From the NCBI GenBank assembly GCA_903822495.1, contig CAIJPD010000020.1:1-64000 (forward strand): a DNA stretch of 64,000 bases, read 5' to 3'. Position 1 is the first letter of the stretch. Each line of letters starts with the position of its first letter. This document shows, in pieces, positions 35,282-43,402 of this stretch. Source of the DNA: an uncultured Chloroflexota bacterium (lineage in GTDB: Bacteria; Chloroflexota; Limnocylindria; Limnocylindrales; CSP1-4). The notes under the pieces were generated by a model that was given only the letters and a program-made list of their open reading frames with translations, ran no database searches and was not told the DNA's origin. The translations under genes and the position numbers were made by a program.

Positions 35282-35668
35282 GTGCCCAACGAAGCCGTCT
35301 CCACGACCAGCGCCCCGGCCGCCATCGGCCCGTACAGCCAGGCGATCCGGAACCGCGACATGCTCTTCACGTCGGGGCAGCTGGGGCTGGACCCGGCGAC
35401 GGGCCACCTCGTCGAGGGCGACACGGCGGCGCAGGCGCAGCGGGCGCTCAAGAACCTGGTCGCCGTGCTGAACGCGGCCGGGTTCGAGGTCACCGACGTC
35501 GTCAAGGTCACGGTCTTCCTGGCCGACATGAGCGACTTCGCGGCCATGAACGCCGTGTACACGCAGGTCTTCACCGCGCACCCGGCGCCGGCCCGGTCCA
35601 CGGTGGCGGTCAAGACGCTGCCCAAGGACGCGCTGATCGAGATCGAAGCGGTCGCGGTCCGCTCGTAG
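35282..35668 (+). CDS. ridA: RidA-family enamine/imine deaminase
   Basis: 128 residues, GTG start. RidA hydrolyses reactive 2-aminoacrylate and related imines made by PLP enzymes. APAAIGPYSQAIRNRDMLFT SGQLGLDP at the N-terminus and the signature PARSTVAVKTLPKDALIEIE AVAV with the active-site Arg are intact. It is the last gene of the tsaE-ridA run; an inverted repeat and the glmU promoter follow. Confidence 0.95.
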   Translation: MPNEAVSTTSAPAAIGPYSQAIRNRDMLFTSGQLGLDPATGHLVEGDTAAQAQRALKNLVAVLNAAGFEVTDVVKVTVFLADMSDFAAMNAVYTQVFTAHPAPARSTVAVKTLPKDALIEIEAVAVRS

Positions 35669-35675
35669 CGCCCGT

Positions 35676-35722
35676 GGGGCGGCACCGTTCGGTTGACACC
35701 CTGACGGAGCCGCCCCTACGAT
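35676..35722 (+). promoter_or_regulatory. glmU promoter embedded in an inverted repeat
   Basis: A perfect TTGACA (35693-35698) is followed 18 bases later by TACGAT (35717-35722), the strongest sigma-70-type promoter in the window. GGGGCGGC (35676-35683) and GCCGCCCC (35709-35716) form an eight-base inverted repeat whose 25-base interior contains the -35 box; the right arm abuts the -10 box. It could be an operator or a ridA end hairpin. The leader to the glmU ATG is about 70 bases. Confidence 0.65.
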
Positions 35723-35776
35723 GCGGCCACTTCCGATGACAGCCCACCTGGTCCCACCCTGCGCCGCGCCGCGCAC

Positions 35777-35793
35777 GCCCCGGCGGCGGGGGC
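35777..35793 (+). promoter_or_regulatory. Possible hairpin over the glmU ribosome-binding region
   Basis: GCCCC (35777-35781) can pair with GGGGC (35789-35793), four bases before the glmU ATG. The stem covers the G-rich stretch that would serve as ribosome-binding site. A short, GC-only stem, so it is tentative. Confidence 0.3.
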
Positions 35794-35797
35794 TCGC

Positions 35798-37195
35798 ATG
35801 AGCCCCCAGGCGACGTCCGGGCCGCGGCGCGTCGTTGCCATCGTCCTGGCCGCGGGGCTGGGCACCCGGATGCATTCACGCGTCCCCAAGGTGCTCCACC
35901 CGCTGTGCGGCCGGCCCCTGCTGGCGTACGTCCTGGACGCGGCACGCGCCGCCACCGGGGAGCGTCCGCTGGTCGTGACGTCGCCGCAGACCGCCGCCAT
36001 CCGCGCCGCCTTCGGCGACGAGGTGGACTGGGCCTTCCAGGCCTCGCCGCGTGGCACGGGCGATGCCCTGCGGGCCGCCCTCGACGTTCTCCCCGCCGAT
36101 GTCGGCGAGGTGCTCGTGCTCTCGGGTGACGTGCCGCGCCTCCGCGGGGACCTGCTCGAGGAGCTGCTCGACCAGCGCCGCCTGGACCAGGCCGCGTTCG
36201 CGCTGACGGCCGTCGCCGCCTTCGATCCCACCGGGCTGGGCCGCGTGGTCCGCAACGAGGCGGGCGGGGTGGAGCGCATCGTCGAGGAGAAGGACGCGAC
36301 GGAGGACGAGCGCGAGCTTGGCGAGATCAACGCGGGCCTGTACGCCTTCGATGTGGACTGGCTGCGCGATCGGATCCACACGCTGATGCCGTCCCCGGCC
36401 ACCGGCGAGCTGTACCTCACGGAGCTGGTCCACATGGCCCGCGCCGACGGGCGGCTGGTGGCCTCGCTGGACGTTGACGACGATGGCCGGCTGCTGGGCA
36501 TCAACGACCGGGCGCAGCTCGCCCAGGCCGAGTGGGACATGCGGACCGAGCTCAACGAGTCGTGGATGCGCAGGGGGGTGACCATGCGGGACCCGTCGAC
36601 GGTCTACCTCGACGCCACGGTCGAGCTGGCGGAGGACGTCACGCTGGAGCCAAACGTGACGCTGCGGGGCTCCACCCGGGTGGGGGAGGGGACCACGATC
36701 GCCGCCGGCTCCACGATCATCGACAGCGTGATCGGGCGTGATTGCCACGTCTGGGCCAGCATCATCGAGCACTCCGAGCTGGAGGACGCGGTCCGCGTCG
36801 GCCCGTTCGCGCACCTGCGCCCGGGCACGTCCGTGGGTCGCGGTGCCGAGGTGGGCAACTACGCGGAGCTGAAGAACACGCGCCTGGGCCCCGGCGTGAA
36901 GCAGCACCACATGAGCTACCTGGGCGACGCCGAGCTCGGAGCGGACACCAACGTCGGCGCCGGGACCATCACCGCCAACTTCGACGGGAAGGTGAAGCAC
37001 CGGACGACCATCGGCAAGGGCGCCTTCCTGGGCGTGGACACCATGCTGATCGCGCCGGTGGTCGTCGGCGACGGGGCCAAGACCGGCGCCGGGGCCGTCG
37101 TGACCCACGACGTTCCGGCCGGCACGCTCGCCGTCGGCGTGCCTGCCCGAATCCGGACCCCGCGACCGCCCGCGGAGGACGAGTCCGCCCGATGA
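35798..37195 (+). CDS. glmU: Bifunctional UDP-GlcNAc pyrophosphorylase / GlcN-1-P acetyltransferase
   Basis: 465 residues, normal length. Makes UDP-GlcNAc from glucosamine-1-phosphate in two steps. N-terminal nucleotidyltransferase with VLAAGLGTRMHSRVPKVLHP; a linker helix near residue 240; then a left-handed beta-helix with hexapeptide repeats. Acetyltransferase residues lie in AELKNTRLGPGVKQHHMSYL G and NVGAGTITANFDGKVKHRT. Completes the GlmS-GlmM-GlmU route present in this window. Own promoter; the stop overlaps the next ATG by four bases. Confidence 0.97.
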   Translation: MSPQATSGPRRVVAIVLAAGLGTRMHSRVPKVLHPLCGRPLLAYVLDAARAATGERPLVVTSPQTAAIRAAFGDEVDWAFQASPRGTGDALRAALDVLPADVGEVLVLSGDVPRLRGDLLEELLDQRRLDQAAFALTAVAAFDPTGLGRVVRNEAGGVERIVEEKDATEDERELGEINAGLYAFDVDWLRDRIHTLMPSPATGELYLTELVHMARADGRLVASLDVDDDGRLLGINDRAQLAQAEWDMRTELNESWMRRGVTMRDPSTVYLDATVELAEDVTLEPNVTLRGSTRVGEGTTIAAGSTIIDSVIGRDCHVWASIIEHSELEDAVRVGPFAHLRPGTSVGRGAEVGNYAELKNTRLGPGVKQHHMSYLGDAELGADTNVGAGTITANFDGKVKHRTTIGKGAFLGVDTMLIAPVVVGDGAKTGAGAVVTHDVPAGTLAVGVPARIRTPRPPAEDESAR

Positions 37196-38520
37196 GCTCG
37201 TTCACCGAGCTGGTCATCATCGCCTTCCTGATCGGCCTGAATGCGCTCTTCGTGGCCGCCGAGATCGCCCTGGTCACGGTCCGTCCCACCCGGGTGGAGC
37301 ACCTCGTGGAGGAGGGCCGCCGTGGCGCGCGCCGGCTGCAGCGGCTCATCGCCCATCCGGGCCGCTTCCTGGCCGTCATCCAGGTGGGGATCACCTTCAT
37401 CGGGTTCCTGGCGGCCGCATTCGCGGGCGTGAGCCTGACCAAGGAGCTCGAGGCCTGGCTGGGGGGCTTCGGCGCCCTGCGCGACTACGCGGGCGCCCTC
37501 GCGCTGATCACGGTGACGGCCATCCTGAGCTTCTTCACGATCGTGTTCGGGGAGCTGGTCCCCAAGACCATCGCCCTGGCCCACCCGGAGCGCTTCGCGA
37601 TCTTCTTCGCGGCGCCGGTGGACGTCTTTGGACGGGCGTTGGCCCCCATCGTGTGGGCGCTGACCAAGGTCACCAACGGGATCACCCGGGTGCTGGGCGT
37701 CGGCGAGGTCGACCGCGATGTGATCAGCACCGAGGAGCTGAAGCTGCTCATCGAGCGCGGCGGGGAGCAGGGCGTGCTGGAGGCCGAGGAGGAGCAGATG
37801 ATCAACGCGGTCATCGAGCTGGGCTCCGTGCGCGTCCACGAGGTCATGGTCCCGCGCATCGCGATCACCGGCCTGCCGTCCACGGCCTCGTTCGAAGAGG
37901 CGACCGAGGTCATCATCGCCGCGGGACACTCCCGGATCCCGGTCTACGAGGAATCGATCGACCACGTCGTCGGCATCCTCTACGCGAAGGACCTGCTGCC
38001 CTTCCTCAGCTCCAGCGTGGCTCCCCGGCCGGCCCTCAAGACGCTGGTCCGGCCGCCGATCCTGGTGCCCGAGTCCCTGCCGGTCGACGACGTGCTCCAC
38101 CAGCTCCAGCGCAAGCGCGTCCACATGGCCATCGTGCTGGACGAATACGGCGGGACGGCCGGCCTGGTCACCATCGAGGACCTGCTCGAGGAGATCGTCG
38201 GCGAGATCCAGGACGAGTACGACACCGAAGAGCCGATGGTGGTCCGGATCTCGGACGACGAGGCCAGGATCGACGGGCGGGCGTCGGTGGACGAGATCAG
38301 CGAGCTGTTCGGGATCGAACTCTCGCTGGAGGACGAAGCCGAGTACGACACGGTGGGCGGGCTGGTCTTCCACCGGATCGGCGGGGTGCCCACGCCGGGC
38401 GACCGGGTCCAGGTCTCGGGGCTGACGATCACGGTGGAGACCACCGATGGCCGACGCGTGGGCCGGGTCCTGGTGGTCCGGGACCAGCCGACGACGGAGC
38501 CCGACGCCTCGGATCGGTAG
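37192..38520 (+). CDS. CNNM/CBS-pair membrane protein (HlyC/CorC family)
   Basis: 442 residues from the ATG overlapping glmU. Domains: DUF21/CNNM transmembrane domain (about 1-185; SFTELVIIAFLIGLNALFVA at the N-terminus, FGELVPKTIALAHPERFAI), a CBS pair (about 205-335; MVPRIAITGLPSTASFEEA, HVVGILYAKDLLPFL, VLDEYGGTAGLVTIEDLLEE IVG), and the CorC_HlyC domain (about 350-430). Relatives act in Mg2+ or Na+ efflux; the substrate here is not shown by the sequence. Names such as hemolysin are historical. Confidence 0.9.
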   Translation: MSSFTELVIIAFLIGLNALFVAAEIALVTVRPTRVEHLVEEGRRGARRLQRLIAHPGRFLAVIQVGITFIGFLAAAFAGVSLTKELEAWLGGFGALRDYAGALALITVTAILSFFTIVFGELVPKTIALAHPERFAIFFAAPVDVFGRALAPIVWALTKVTNGITRVLGVGEVDRDVISTEELKLLIERGGEQGVLEAEEEQMINAVIELGSVRVHEVMVPRIAITGLPSTASFEEATEVIIAAGHSRIPVYEESIDHVVGILYAKDLLPFLSSSVAPRPALKTLVRPPILVPESLPVDDVLHQLQRKRVHMAIVLDEYGGTAGLVTIEDLLEEIVGEIQDEYDTEEPMVVRISDDEARIDGRASVDEISELFGIELSLEDEAEYDTVGGLVFHRIGGVPTPGDRVQVSGLTITVETTDGRRVGRVLVVRDQPTTEPDASDR

Positions 38521-38851
38521 GGGCTGGCGGCGGCGGGCAGCCACCGCGGCGTCCGGGTACGCACGCCGGCGCCCGCGGCCATGGGCCTGGCCAATGGCTG
38601 CCAGATGACCACCGGGTGGGCATTGGGCGATGGTTGCGCCTGACGGGGTGGCGCGTGACAACGACTGGGGTCGAATCCATCCCGGCGTGAGCGTGGCTCG
38701 GGACGAATCCCGCGAAGTGGATGACCCCGGAACCTGCCAGGTGAGTCCGAGACGCGTCCAACGACCGTGGGGCGGTCATTTGGCGGAAACCGAGGGGCAT
38801 CAGGCGGCGCGGCGCGGGCGCGGGCAGGTCCCCGGCGCCCGGGCGGGAAGC
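38521..38851. other. Convergent intergenic gap (331 bases)
   Basis: Lies between the ends of the CNNM gene (+) and the polyprenyl synthase gene (-). No frame gives a convincing protein. A GGCTG/CAGCC stem directly follows the CNNM stop. CGAATCC occurs twice, and CGAATCCCGC (38704-38713) recurs in another convergent gap at 43177-43186. Probably non-coding spacer. Confidence 0.6.
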
Positions 38852-39874
38852 CTACGCGGCGATCACCGAGACCACGATCTGACCCAGGCGCTCGCGCGCC
38901 TCACCGTCCACGACCCCGGCGGCTTCGAGCGATGCCAGCGCCGCATCGCGATGGCGTCGGGCGGCATCTCGGGTGTACTCGCGGGCGCCGGCGTCCTCGA
39001 GGATGCGGACGATCTCGGCAACCTGATCCGGGCCCGGCTCCGCGCCGCCGTAGAGCTCCTCGAGCCGGGCCCGGGCCGCGGGCTCCGCGTGCTCGAAGGC
39101 GTAGATGACGGGGAGCGTCTTCTTCTTGCGGGCGATGTCGGTGGGCTCCTTGCCCGTCAGCTGCTCCTCGCCCCAGATCCCCAGCAGGTCGTCGTTGAGC
39201 TGGAAGGCGAGGCCCAGGTCCCAGCCAAACGCCCGGTAGCGGCCGATGATCTCCTCGTCGTCCGTCGCCAGCAGGGCGCCCGACTCGATGGAGGCGGCGA
39301 TCAGCGCCGCGGTCTTGCGTCCGATCATGTCGAAGTAGAGGTCCACCGACATCAGCTGGGCCGTCTCGCTGGTGGCGATGTCGATGTACTGGCCCTCGCA
39401 CAGCGCGACGCAGGTGCGGTCGTACAGGCGCATGAGCCGCAGCACCTTGGTGTCACTGAAGCCCAGGTCGCTCAGGCGGTGGAGCGCGACGCGGCTGAGG
39501 CTGAAGAGCATGTCCCCGGCGTTGATGGCCTGCGGGATGCCGTAGACATTCCACAGGGTGGCGCGGTGCCGGCGCTCCACGTCACCGTCCTCGATGTCGT
39601 CGTGGACCAGGCTGAAGTTGTGGCCCAGCTCCACCGCCGCGGCGCCGGGCAGGGCCGCCGCGTAGTCACCTGCAATCGAGGCGTAGGCGAGGAGGCCCAG
39701 CAGGGGCCGCATCCGCTTGCCCGCGGCGGCCCCGGAGCCGTCCAGGCCGAGGTGGTACCGGACCATCGCGTAGACGCCCGCGGCGGACGCATCGCGATCC
39801 CCAACCAGGCGGAGGATCTCGGCCTCGACGTCGGCGATCATCTCGGAGAGGCTCAGGTCGGGTGTCACGGGCAT
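38852..39874 (-). CDS. Polyprenyl diphosphate synthase
   Basis: 340 residues from the ATG at 39874, seven bases after a TACACT box; a longer frame has no homology. Chain-elongating E-isoprenyl diphosphate synthase. First aspartate-rich motif in FSLVHDDIEDGDVERRHRAT (DDxxD); second aspartate region in LAFQLNDDLLGIWGEEQLTG, where the usual DDxxD reads DDLLG, as in many family members. GKRMRPLLGLLA binds the homoallylic substrate. Product length (C15-C50) is not decided by the sequence alone. Divergent from recO. Confidence 0.9.
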   Translation of the reverse strand: MPVTPDLSLSEMIADVEAEILRLVGDRDASAAGVYAMVRYHLGLDGSGAAAGKRMRPLLGLLAYASIAGDYAAALPGAAAVELGHNFSLVHDDIEDGDVERRHRATLWNVYGIPQAINAGDMLFSLSRVALHRLSDLGFSDTKVLRLMRLYDRTCVALCEGQYIDIATSETAQLMSVDLYFDMIGRKTAALIAASIESGALLATDDEEIIGRYRAFGWDLGLAFQLNDDLLGIWGEEQLTGKEPTDIARKKKTLPVIYAFEHAEPAARARLEELYGGAEPGPDQVAEIVRILEDAGAREYTRDAARRHRDAALASLEAAGVVDGEARERLGQIVVSVIAA

Positions 39875-39881
39875 GACCGGG

Positions 39882-39887
39882 AGTGTA
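39882..39887 (-). promoter_or_regulatory. Candidate -10 box (TACACT) for the polyprenyl synthase gene
   Basis: On the minus strand TACACT ends seven bases before the ATG, matching the leaderless pattern of other boxes here. No -35 box is clear. The same box sequence precedes cdaA. Confidence 0.45.
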
Positions 39888-40022
39888 GCGCCACGCGTAC
39901 AAACCGGCGCGGTGCAGGTAGCGGGTTGCGGCGCGTCTGCAGCGGTTCGCGGCGGTCGGGGCCGAGGCTTGCTGGCGTTCGGCCGTTGGTTCGGCCCCAC
40001 GCCGATACGGGGGCGCCGGTGG

Positions 40023-40028
40023 TACCGT
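40023..40028 (+). promoter_or_regulatory. Candidate -10 box (TACCGT) for recO
   Basis: TACCGT ends six bases before the recO GTG. It supports GTG 40035 as the start and a leaderless mRNA, divergent from the polyprenyl synthase promoter 140 bases away. Confidence 0.4.
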
Positions 40029-40034
40029 CGCAGC

Positions 40035-40799
40035 GTGCCCCCGCCCCGCAGCTACACCACGGACGCCATCGTGCTCTCGCGCTTCGACCTTGGCGAGGCC
40101 GACCGCGTCCTCACGCTGATCACGCCGGGGACCGGCAAGCTCAAGGCCATCGCCAAGGGGATCAGGCGACCCACCTCGCGGATCGGCGGCAGCCTGGAGC
40201 CGTTCGCCGAGCTTAAGATCGCGCTCCACCGGGGCCGGACCTTCGACGTGGTCACCCAGGTGGTCGTGGGTCACGCCTGGCTCCGGCTGCGTGATTCGCT
40301 GGAGTCCACGGCCACGGCCTGGTACCTGGCAGAGCTGGCCGACCGGTCGCTCGAGGAGCGCCACGCCGCGGATCCGGTCTACCACCTCCTGCGGCGGGCC
40401 TACGAGCTTCTCGACGCCGGGATGGCGCCGGGCCGCGTGGCGCGCTGGTTCGAGATGCATCTCGCGGATGACCTGGGCATGCGGCCCGAGGTGGACCGCT
40501 GCGTCGAGTGCGACCGGCTCCTCGAGTCAGATGAGCGCTTCCGCTGGGTGCCACCCCTGGGTGGCGTGGTGTGCGAGCGGTGCCCGGGCCCGCCGCAGGA
40601 CCGGGCGGGCCTGTCGGTGGACGCGCTCAAGCTGCTCAAGGCCTACCAGCGCCTGGACGTGGAAGCACTGGCCGGGCTGCGCGTGGGGGCGGCTGCCGAG
40701 CGCGAGGTGGAGGTGGCGCTGCGCGACTTCATGTCGGGCGCCCTGGAGCGTCGAGCGAAGTCGCTGGCCTTCCTCGACGAGGTCCGGGCCGGGCGGTAG
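40035..40799 (+). CDS. recO: DNA repair protein RecO
   Basis: 254 residues from GTG 40035; an upstream open frame lacks homology. RecO loads RecA with RecR and anneals ssDNA in the RecF pathway. N-terminal OB fold (YTTDAIVLSRFDLGEADRVL TLIT) precedes a helical middle and a four-Cys zinc site (CVECDRLLESDERF and GGVVCERCPG). The C-terminal helical region is standard. Leads into glyS after 175 bases. Confidence 0.93.
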   Translation: MPPPRSYTTDAIVLSRFDLGEADRVLTLITPGTGKLKAIAKGIRRPTSRIGGSLEPFAELKIALHRGRTFDVVTQVVVGHAWLRLRDSLESTATAWYLAELADRSLEERHAADPVYHLLRRAYELLDAGMAPGRVARWFEMHLADDLGMRPEVDRCVECDRLLESDERFRWVPPLGGVVCERCPGPPQDRAGLSVDALKLLKAYQRLDVEALAGLRVGAAAEREVEVALRDFMSGALERRAKSLAFLDEVRAGR

Positions 40800-40810
40800 G
40801 TCGCAGGGGA

Positions 40811-40830
40811 GGGCGGGCCTTCGGCCGCCC
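40811..40830 (+). terminator. Terminator-like hairpin after recO
   Basis: GGGCGGGCC-TTC-GGCCGCCC, twelve bases after the recO stop, folds with one bulged G into an eight-pair stem. No T-tract follows, so it may be a weak or factor-assisted terminator. Confidence 0.4.
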
Positions 40831-40862
40831 GTTCGAATCCACGTTCGAGGCCCCCGTTCGAA
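40830..40862 (+). repeat. Three CGTTCGA repeats upstream of glyS
   Basis: CGTTCGAA (40830), CGTTCGAG (40842) and CGTTCGAA (40855) are spaced 12 and 13 bases, about 40 bases before a TACGAT box. The even spacing near one DNA turn could suit a regulator. Confidence 0.5.
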
Positions 40863-40903
40863 GCTTCCGGGCGCCCCAGCCGGGCCGCCGTTCGGCCGTC
40901 TGG

Positions 40904-40909
40904 TACGAT
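40904..40909 (+). promoter_or_regulatory. Candidate -10 box (TACGAT) for glyS
   Basis: TACGAT lies 65 bases before the glyS GTG. The same hexamer serves as -10 box for glmU. No TTGACA-like -35 at 17-18 bases, but G-T (extended -10-like) precedes it. Confidence 0.35.
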
Positions 40910-40974
40910 CCGTCGACCTTCTTGACCCCCGCGTCCGGCCCTGCCACGGCCCGGCCGCCCGAGCGGAGCCTCTC

Positions 40975-42399
40975 GTGACCACCTCCCCCGAACTCGATCC
41001 CAACGCGGTTGCGCCCAGCATGGCCAACCTGGAGACCATCGTCTCGCTGTCCAAGCGGCGCGGCTTCGTCTTCCCCTCATCCGAGATCTACGGCGGCATC
41101 AACGCCGTCTGGGATTACGGGCCCCTCGGCGTGGAGCTCAAGAACAACGTCAAGCGCGCCTGGTGGAAGAGCATGATCCAGGAGCGCGACGACGTCGTGG
41201 GCCTGGACGCCGGGATCCTGATGCACCCCAATGTCTGGGTCGCATCGGGGCACGTGGGCTCCTTCTCCGATCCGCTCGTGGAGTGCGGCTCCTGCCGTCG
41301 GCGCTTCCGCCTGGACGAGCTGCCGGGCGCGGAAGACCTGAGCGCGACGGAGCTGCGCGACGACACCATCGTGGCCCGGATGGGGCTCCGCTGCCCCGTG
41401 GACCAGGGCCCGCTCTCCGCGCCCCGCCGCTTCAACCTGATGTTCAAGACGTACATGGGCCCGGTGGAGGAGGAGGCGAACATCGTCTACCTCCGCCCGG
41501 AGACGGCCCAGGGCTCGTACGTCAACTTCAAGAACGCCCAGCAGTCGTCGCGCAAGAAGCTGCCGTTCGGCATCGCCCAGATCGGCAAGTCGTTCCGCAA
41601 CGAGATCAGCCCGGGCAACTTCGTCTTCCGGATGCGCGAGTTCGAGCAGATGGAGATGCAGTACTTCGTCCGGCCGGAGGAGGCCGCCGACCAGTTCGAG
41701 ACGTGGCTCCCGCGCCGGCTGGCCTGGTACAAGGCGTACGGCGTCACGCCGTCGCGGCTTCGGCTGCGTGAGCACGCCCCCGACGAGCTGGCCCACTACG
41801 CCAAGAAGGCCGTGGACGTGGAGTACCGCTTCCCGTTCGGCTGGAAGGAGCTGGAGGGGGTCCACAACCGGGGCAACTTCGACCTTTCGCGCCACAGCGA
41901 GATGTCCGGCGAGAACCTCGAGTACTTCGACCCCGCCACCAACGAGAAGTTCATCCCGTTCATCGTGGAGGCCGCGGCCGGCGCCGACCGTGCGGCGTTC
42001 ACCTTCCTGATCGACAGCTACCGCGAGGAGGAGGTCCGCGGCGAGACGCGCGTCTCCCTCGCCCTCCACCCCGATCTGGCCCCCTACAAGGTGGCCGTCC
42101 TGCCGCTCCTCAAGAAGCGGCCGGAGATCGTCCAGCTCTGCCACGCGATCAAGGACGACCTGAAGCGCGACATGATGGCCGTCTACGACGACACGGCCGC
42201 CATCGGGAAGTTGTACCGGCGCCAGGATGAGATCGGCACGCCGTTCTGCGTCACCGTGGACGTGGATTCGCTGGAGGACGGGGCGGTGACGCTGCGCGAC
42301 CGCGACACCATGACCCAGGAGCGGATCCCGGTCGAGGGGATCAAGCGCGCCATCCAGGATCGCATGGAGGCGGCCCGCCGCGCGATCGCGGGGGGCTGA
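40975..42399 (+). CDS. glyS: Glycyl-tRNA synthetase, single-chain (alpha2) type
   Basis: 474 residues from a GTG; ATG 41020 is an alternative that matches the start of homology (MANLETIVSLSKRRGFVFPS). Charges tRNA-Gly. Class II core motif 2 in IGKSFRNEISPGNFVFRMRE F, with YLRPETAQGSYVNFKN before it; the metal-binding insertion carries paired cysteines (CGSCRR). C-terminal anticodon domain follows at about 370. This is the GlyQS-like homodimer form, not the alpha2-beta2 form. The usual symbols for this form are glyS or glyQS. Confidence 0.95.
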   Translation: MTTSPELDPNAVAPSMANLETIVSLSKRRGFVFPSSEIYGGINAVWDYGPLGVELKNNVKRAWWKSMIQERDDVVGLDAGILMHPNVWVASGHVGSFSDPLVECGSCRRRFRLDELPGAEDLSATELRDDTIVARMGLRCPVDQGPLSAPRRFNLMFKTYMGPVEEEANIVYLRPETAQGSYVNFKNAQQSSRKKLPFGIAQIGKSFRNEISPGNFVFRMREFEQMEMQYFVRPEEAADQFETWLPRRLAWYKAYGVTPSRLRLREHAPDELAHYAKKAVDVEYRFPFGWKELEGVHNRGNFDLSRHSEMSGENLEYFDPATNEKFIPFIVEAAAGADRAAFTFLIDSYREEEVRGETRVSLALHPDLAPYKVAVLPLLKKRPEIVQLCHAIKDDLKRDMMAVYDDTAAIGKLYRRQDEIGTPFCVTVDVDSLEDGAVTLRDRDTMTQERIPVEGIKRAIQDRMEAARRAIAGG

Positions 42400-42432
42400 C
42401 CGGCGCTGGGGATCCTGGACGCGCTCCGGGGG

Positions 42433-43059
42433 ATGGCCGGGGGCGGCAAGTCGGCCGCCTACCAGCGATTCCTGGCCAGCACCAACATCGACTACGAGCG
42501 CTGGCACGACGGCGTGCCCTACGACCTCGACGCCCTCCGGGAGCTGACTGGGGCCGAACGCGACGCCGCCGAGGCCTGGCTGGTCGCGCACGCGGACCGG
42601 GACTGGCGGGACCTGGAGGGCCTGCTGGCGCTCGGAACGGTGCGGGCGCGGGCGGCGGTGGTGGGGCAGTTGCGCGGCCGTTCCCTGGAGATGCGGCTGT
42701 CCGCGGCACGGCTCCTTGGGCCGGACCCGGCGCTGGCCGCGGACCGCGAGGCGGCGATCGTCGCCGGGCTGGGGGAGACGGCCTTTGGGGGCGGGCTCAA
42801 GGACGCGCTGGACCTGGCCGTCGCCGAGCCCACGCCCGCGGTGATCGACGCGCTCTTCCGGGCTGCGTTGCGGACGGACTCGGCGGTCCACGCGGGCGCG
42901 GCGCTGGCGTTCCTGCACGGGCACGCGAAGGAGCCGTTCGACATGGCGCGTCGGCCGTTCTTCCTGAAGCTGGTGGACGGGGACGGTGGTGTGCGGCGCG
43001 CCGCGTTCGAGGCGCTCTGCCGCGAGTGCGGGGTGGATCCGGGGCGCTACCCGGGTTGA
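42433..43059 (+). CDS. HEAT-repeat-like protein, function unknown
   Basis: 208 residues from ATG 42433. The frame stays open upstream with a protein-like LGILDALRG from a CTG at 42406, close after glyS, so the true start may be earlier. N-terminal AYQRFLASTNIDYERWHDGV PYD is followed by repeated helical pairs (about 65-200) of HEAT type, rich in Ala, Leu and Arg. No membrane segment. HEAT arrays usually bind proteins; the partner is unknown. Reads as an operon tail of glyS. Confidence 0.7.
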   Translation: MAGGGKSAAYQRFLASTNIDYERWHDGVPYDLDALRELTGAERDAAEAWLVAHADRDWRDLEGLLALGTVRARAAVVGQLRGRSLEMRLSAARLLGPDPALAADREAAIVAGLGETAFGGGLKDALDLAVAEPTPAVIDALFRAALRTDSAVHAGAALAFLHGHAKEPFDMARRPFFLKLVDGDGGVRRAAFEALCRECGVDPGRYPG

Positions 43060-43402
43060 GGGGCGGGGGGCGCGGTGGCGCGCGGACGGCGCCCGCCGCC
43101 GGGCGGCACCATCGCGCGATGCATCGGGCCTCTCGGCCGGGTTCCTGTCATCTGCCGGCCTGACACGCCTTGGGCTCGAATCCCGCCCGGTGTGGGCCCG
43201 TTCGGGCCGGCTCGGCTCCCATGCGTACGCTCGCCCACGCTCAGCCGGGCGCCACTCGCGAGCGAATCAGGCAGTTCCTCGCGTCGCGACCATCTCTACG
43301 GCGTGCCGGCGCCGCATCTGGAAGGATCGCCGCGACCACGGTGCATCGAGCGGGGGTCGCACGCAGCGCTGGTACCCGGCGAGGCGCTGGCCGCCGCGGC
43401 CC
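43060..43402. other. Convergent intergenic gap (343 bases)
   Basis: Between the HEAT-like gene (+) and the ferredoxin reductase (-). No reading frame resembles a protein. It holds TTCCTGTCATCTGCC (43142-43156), found exactly again in the gap at 51998-52012. TGTCA (43146) and TGACA (43161) form a small inverted repeat. CGAATCCCGC (43177) is shared with the gap at 38704. Confidence 0.6.

Noticed and set aside
36916-38661. 581-codon minus-strand frame opposite glmU and the CNNM gene
   Set aside because: Shadow frame; the plus-strand proteins have complete family motifs.
40800-40974. T-box riboswitch before glyS
   Set aside because: No AGGGTGGNACCGCG-type T-box core is present; only a terminator-like hairpin and CGTTCGA boxes are seen.
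41077-42924. 615-codon minus-strand frame opposite glyS
   Set aside because: Class II synthetase motifs on the plus strand explain the region; the antisense frame is a GC shadow.
43165-43190. tRNA T-arm-like sequence CTCGAATCCCGCC
   Set aside because: No acceptor, anticodon or D arm can be built around it; the T-loop also lacks the GTTC core.
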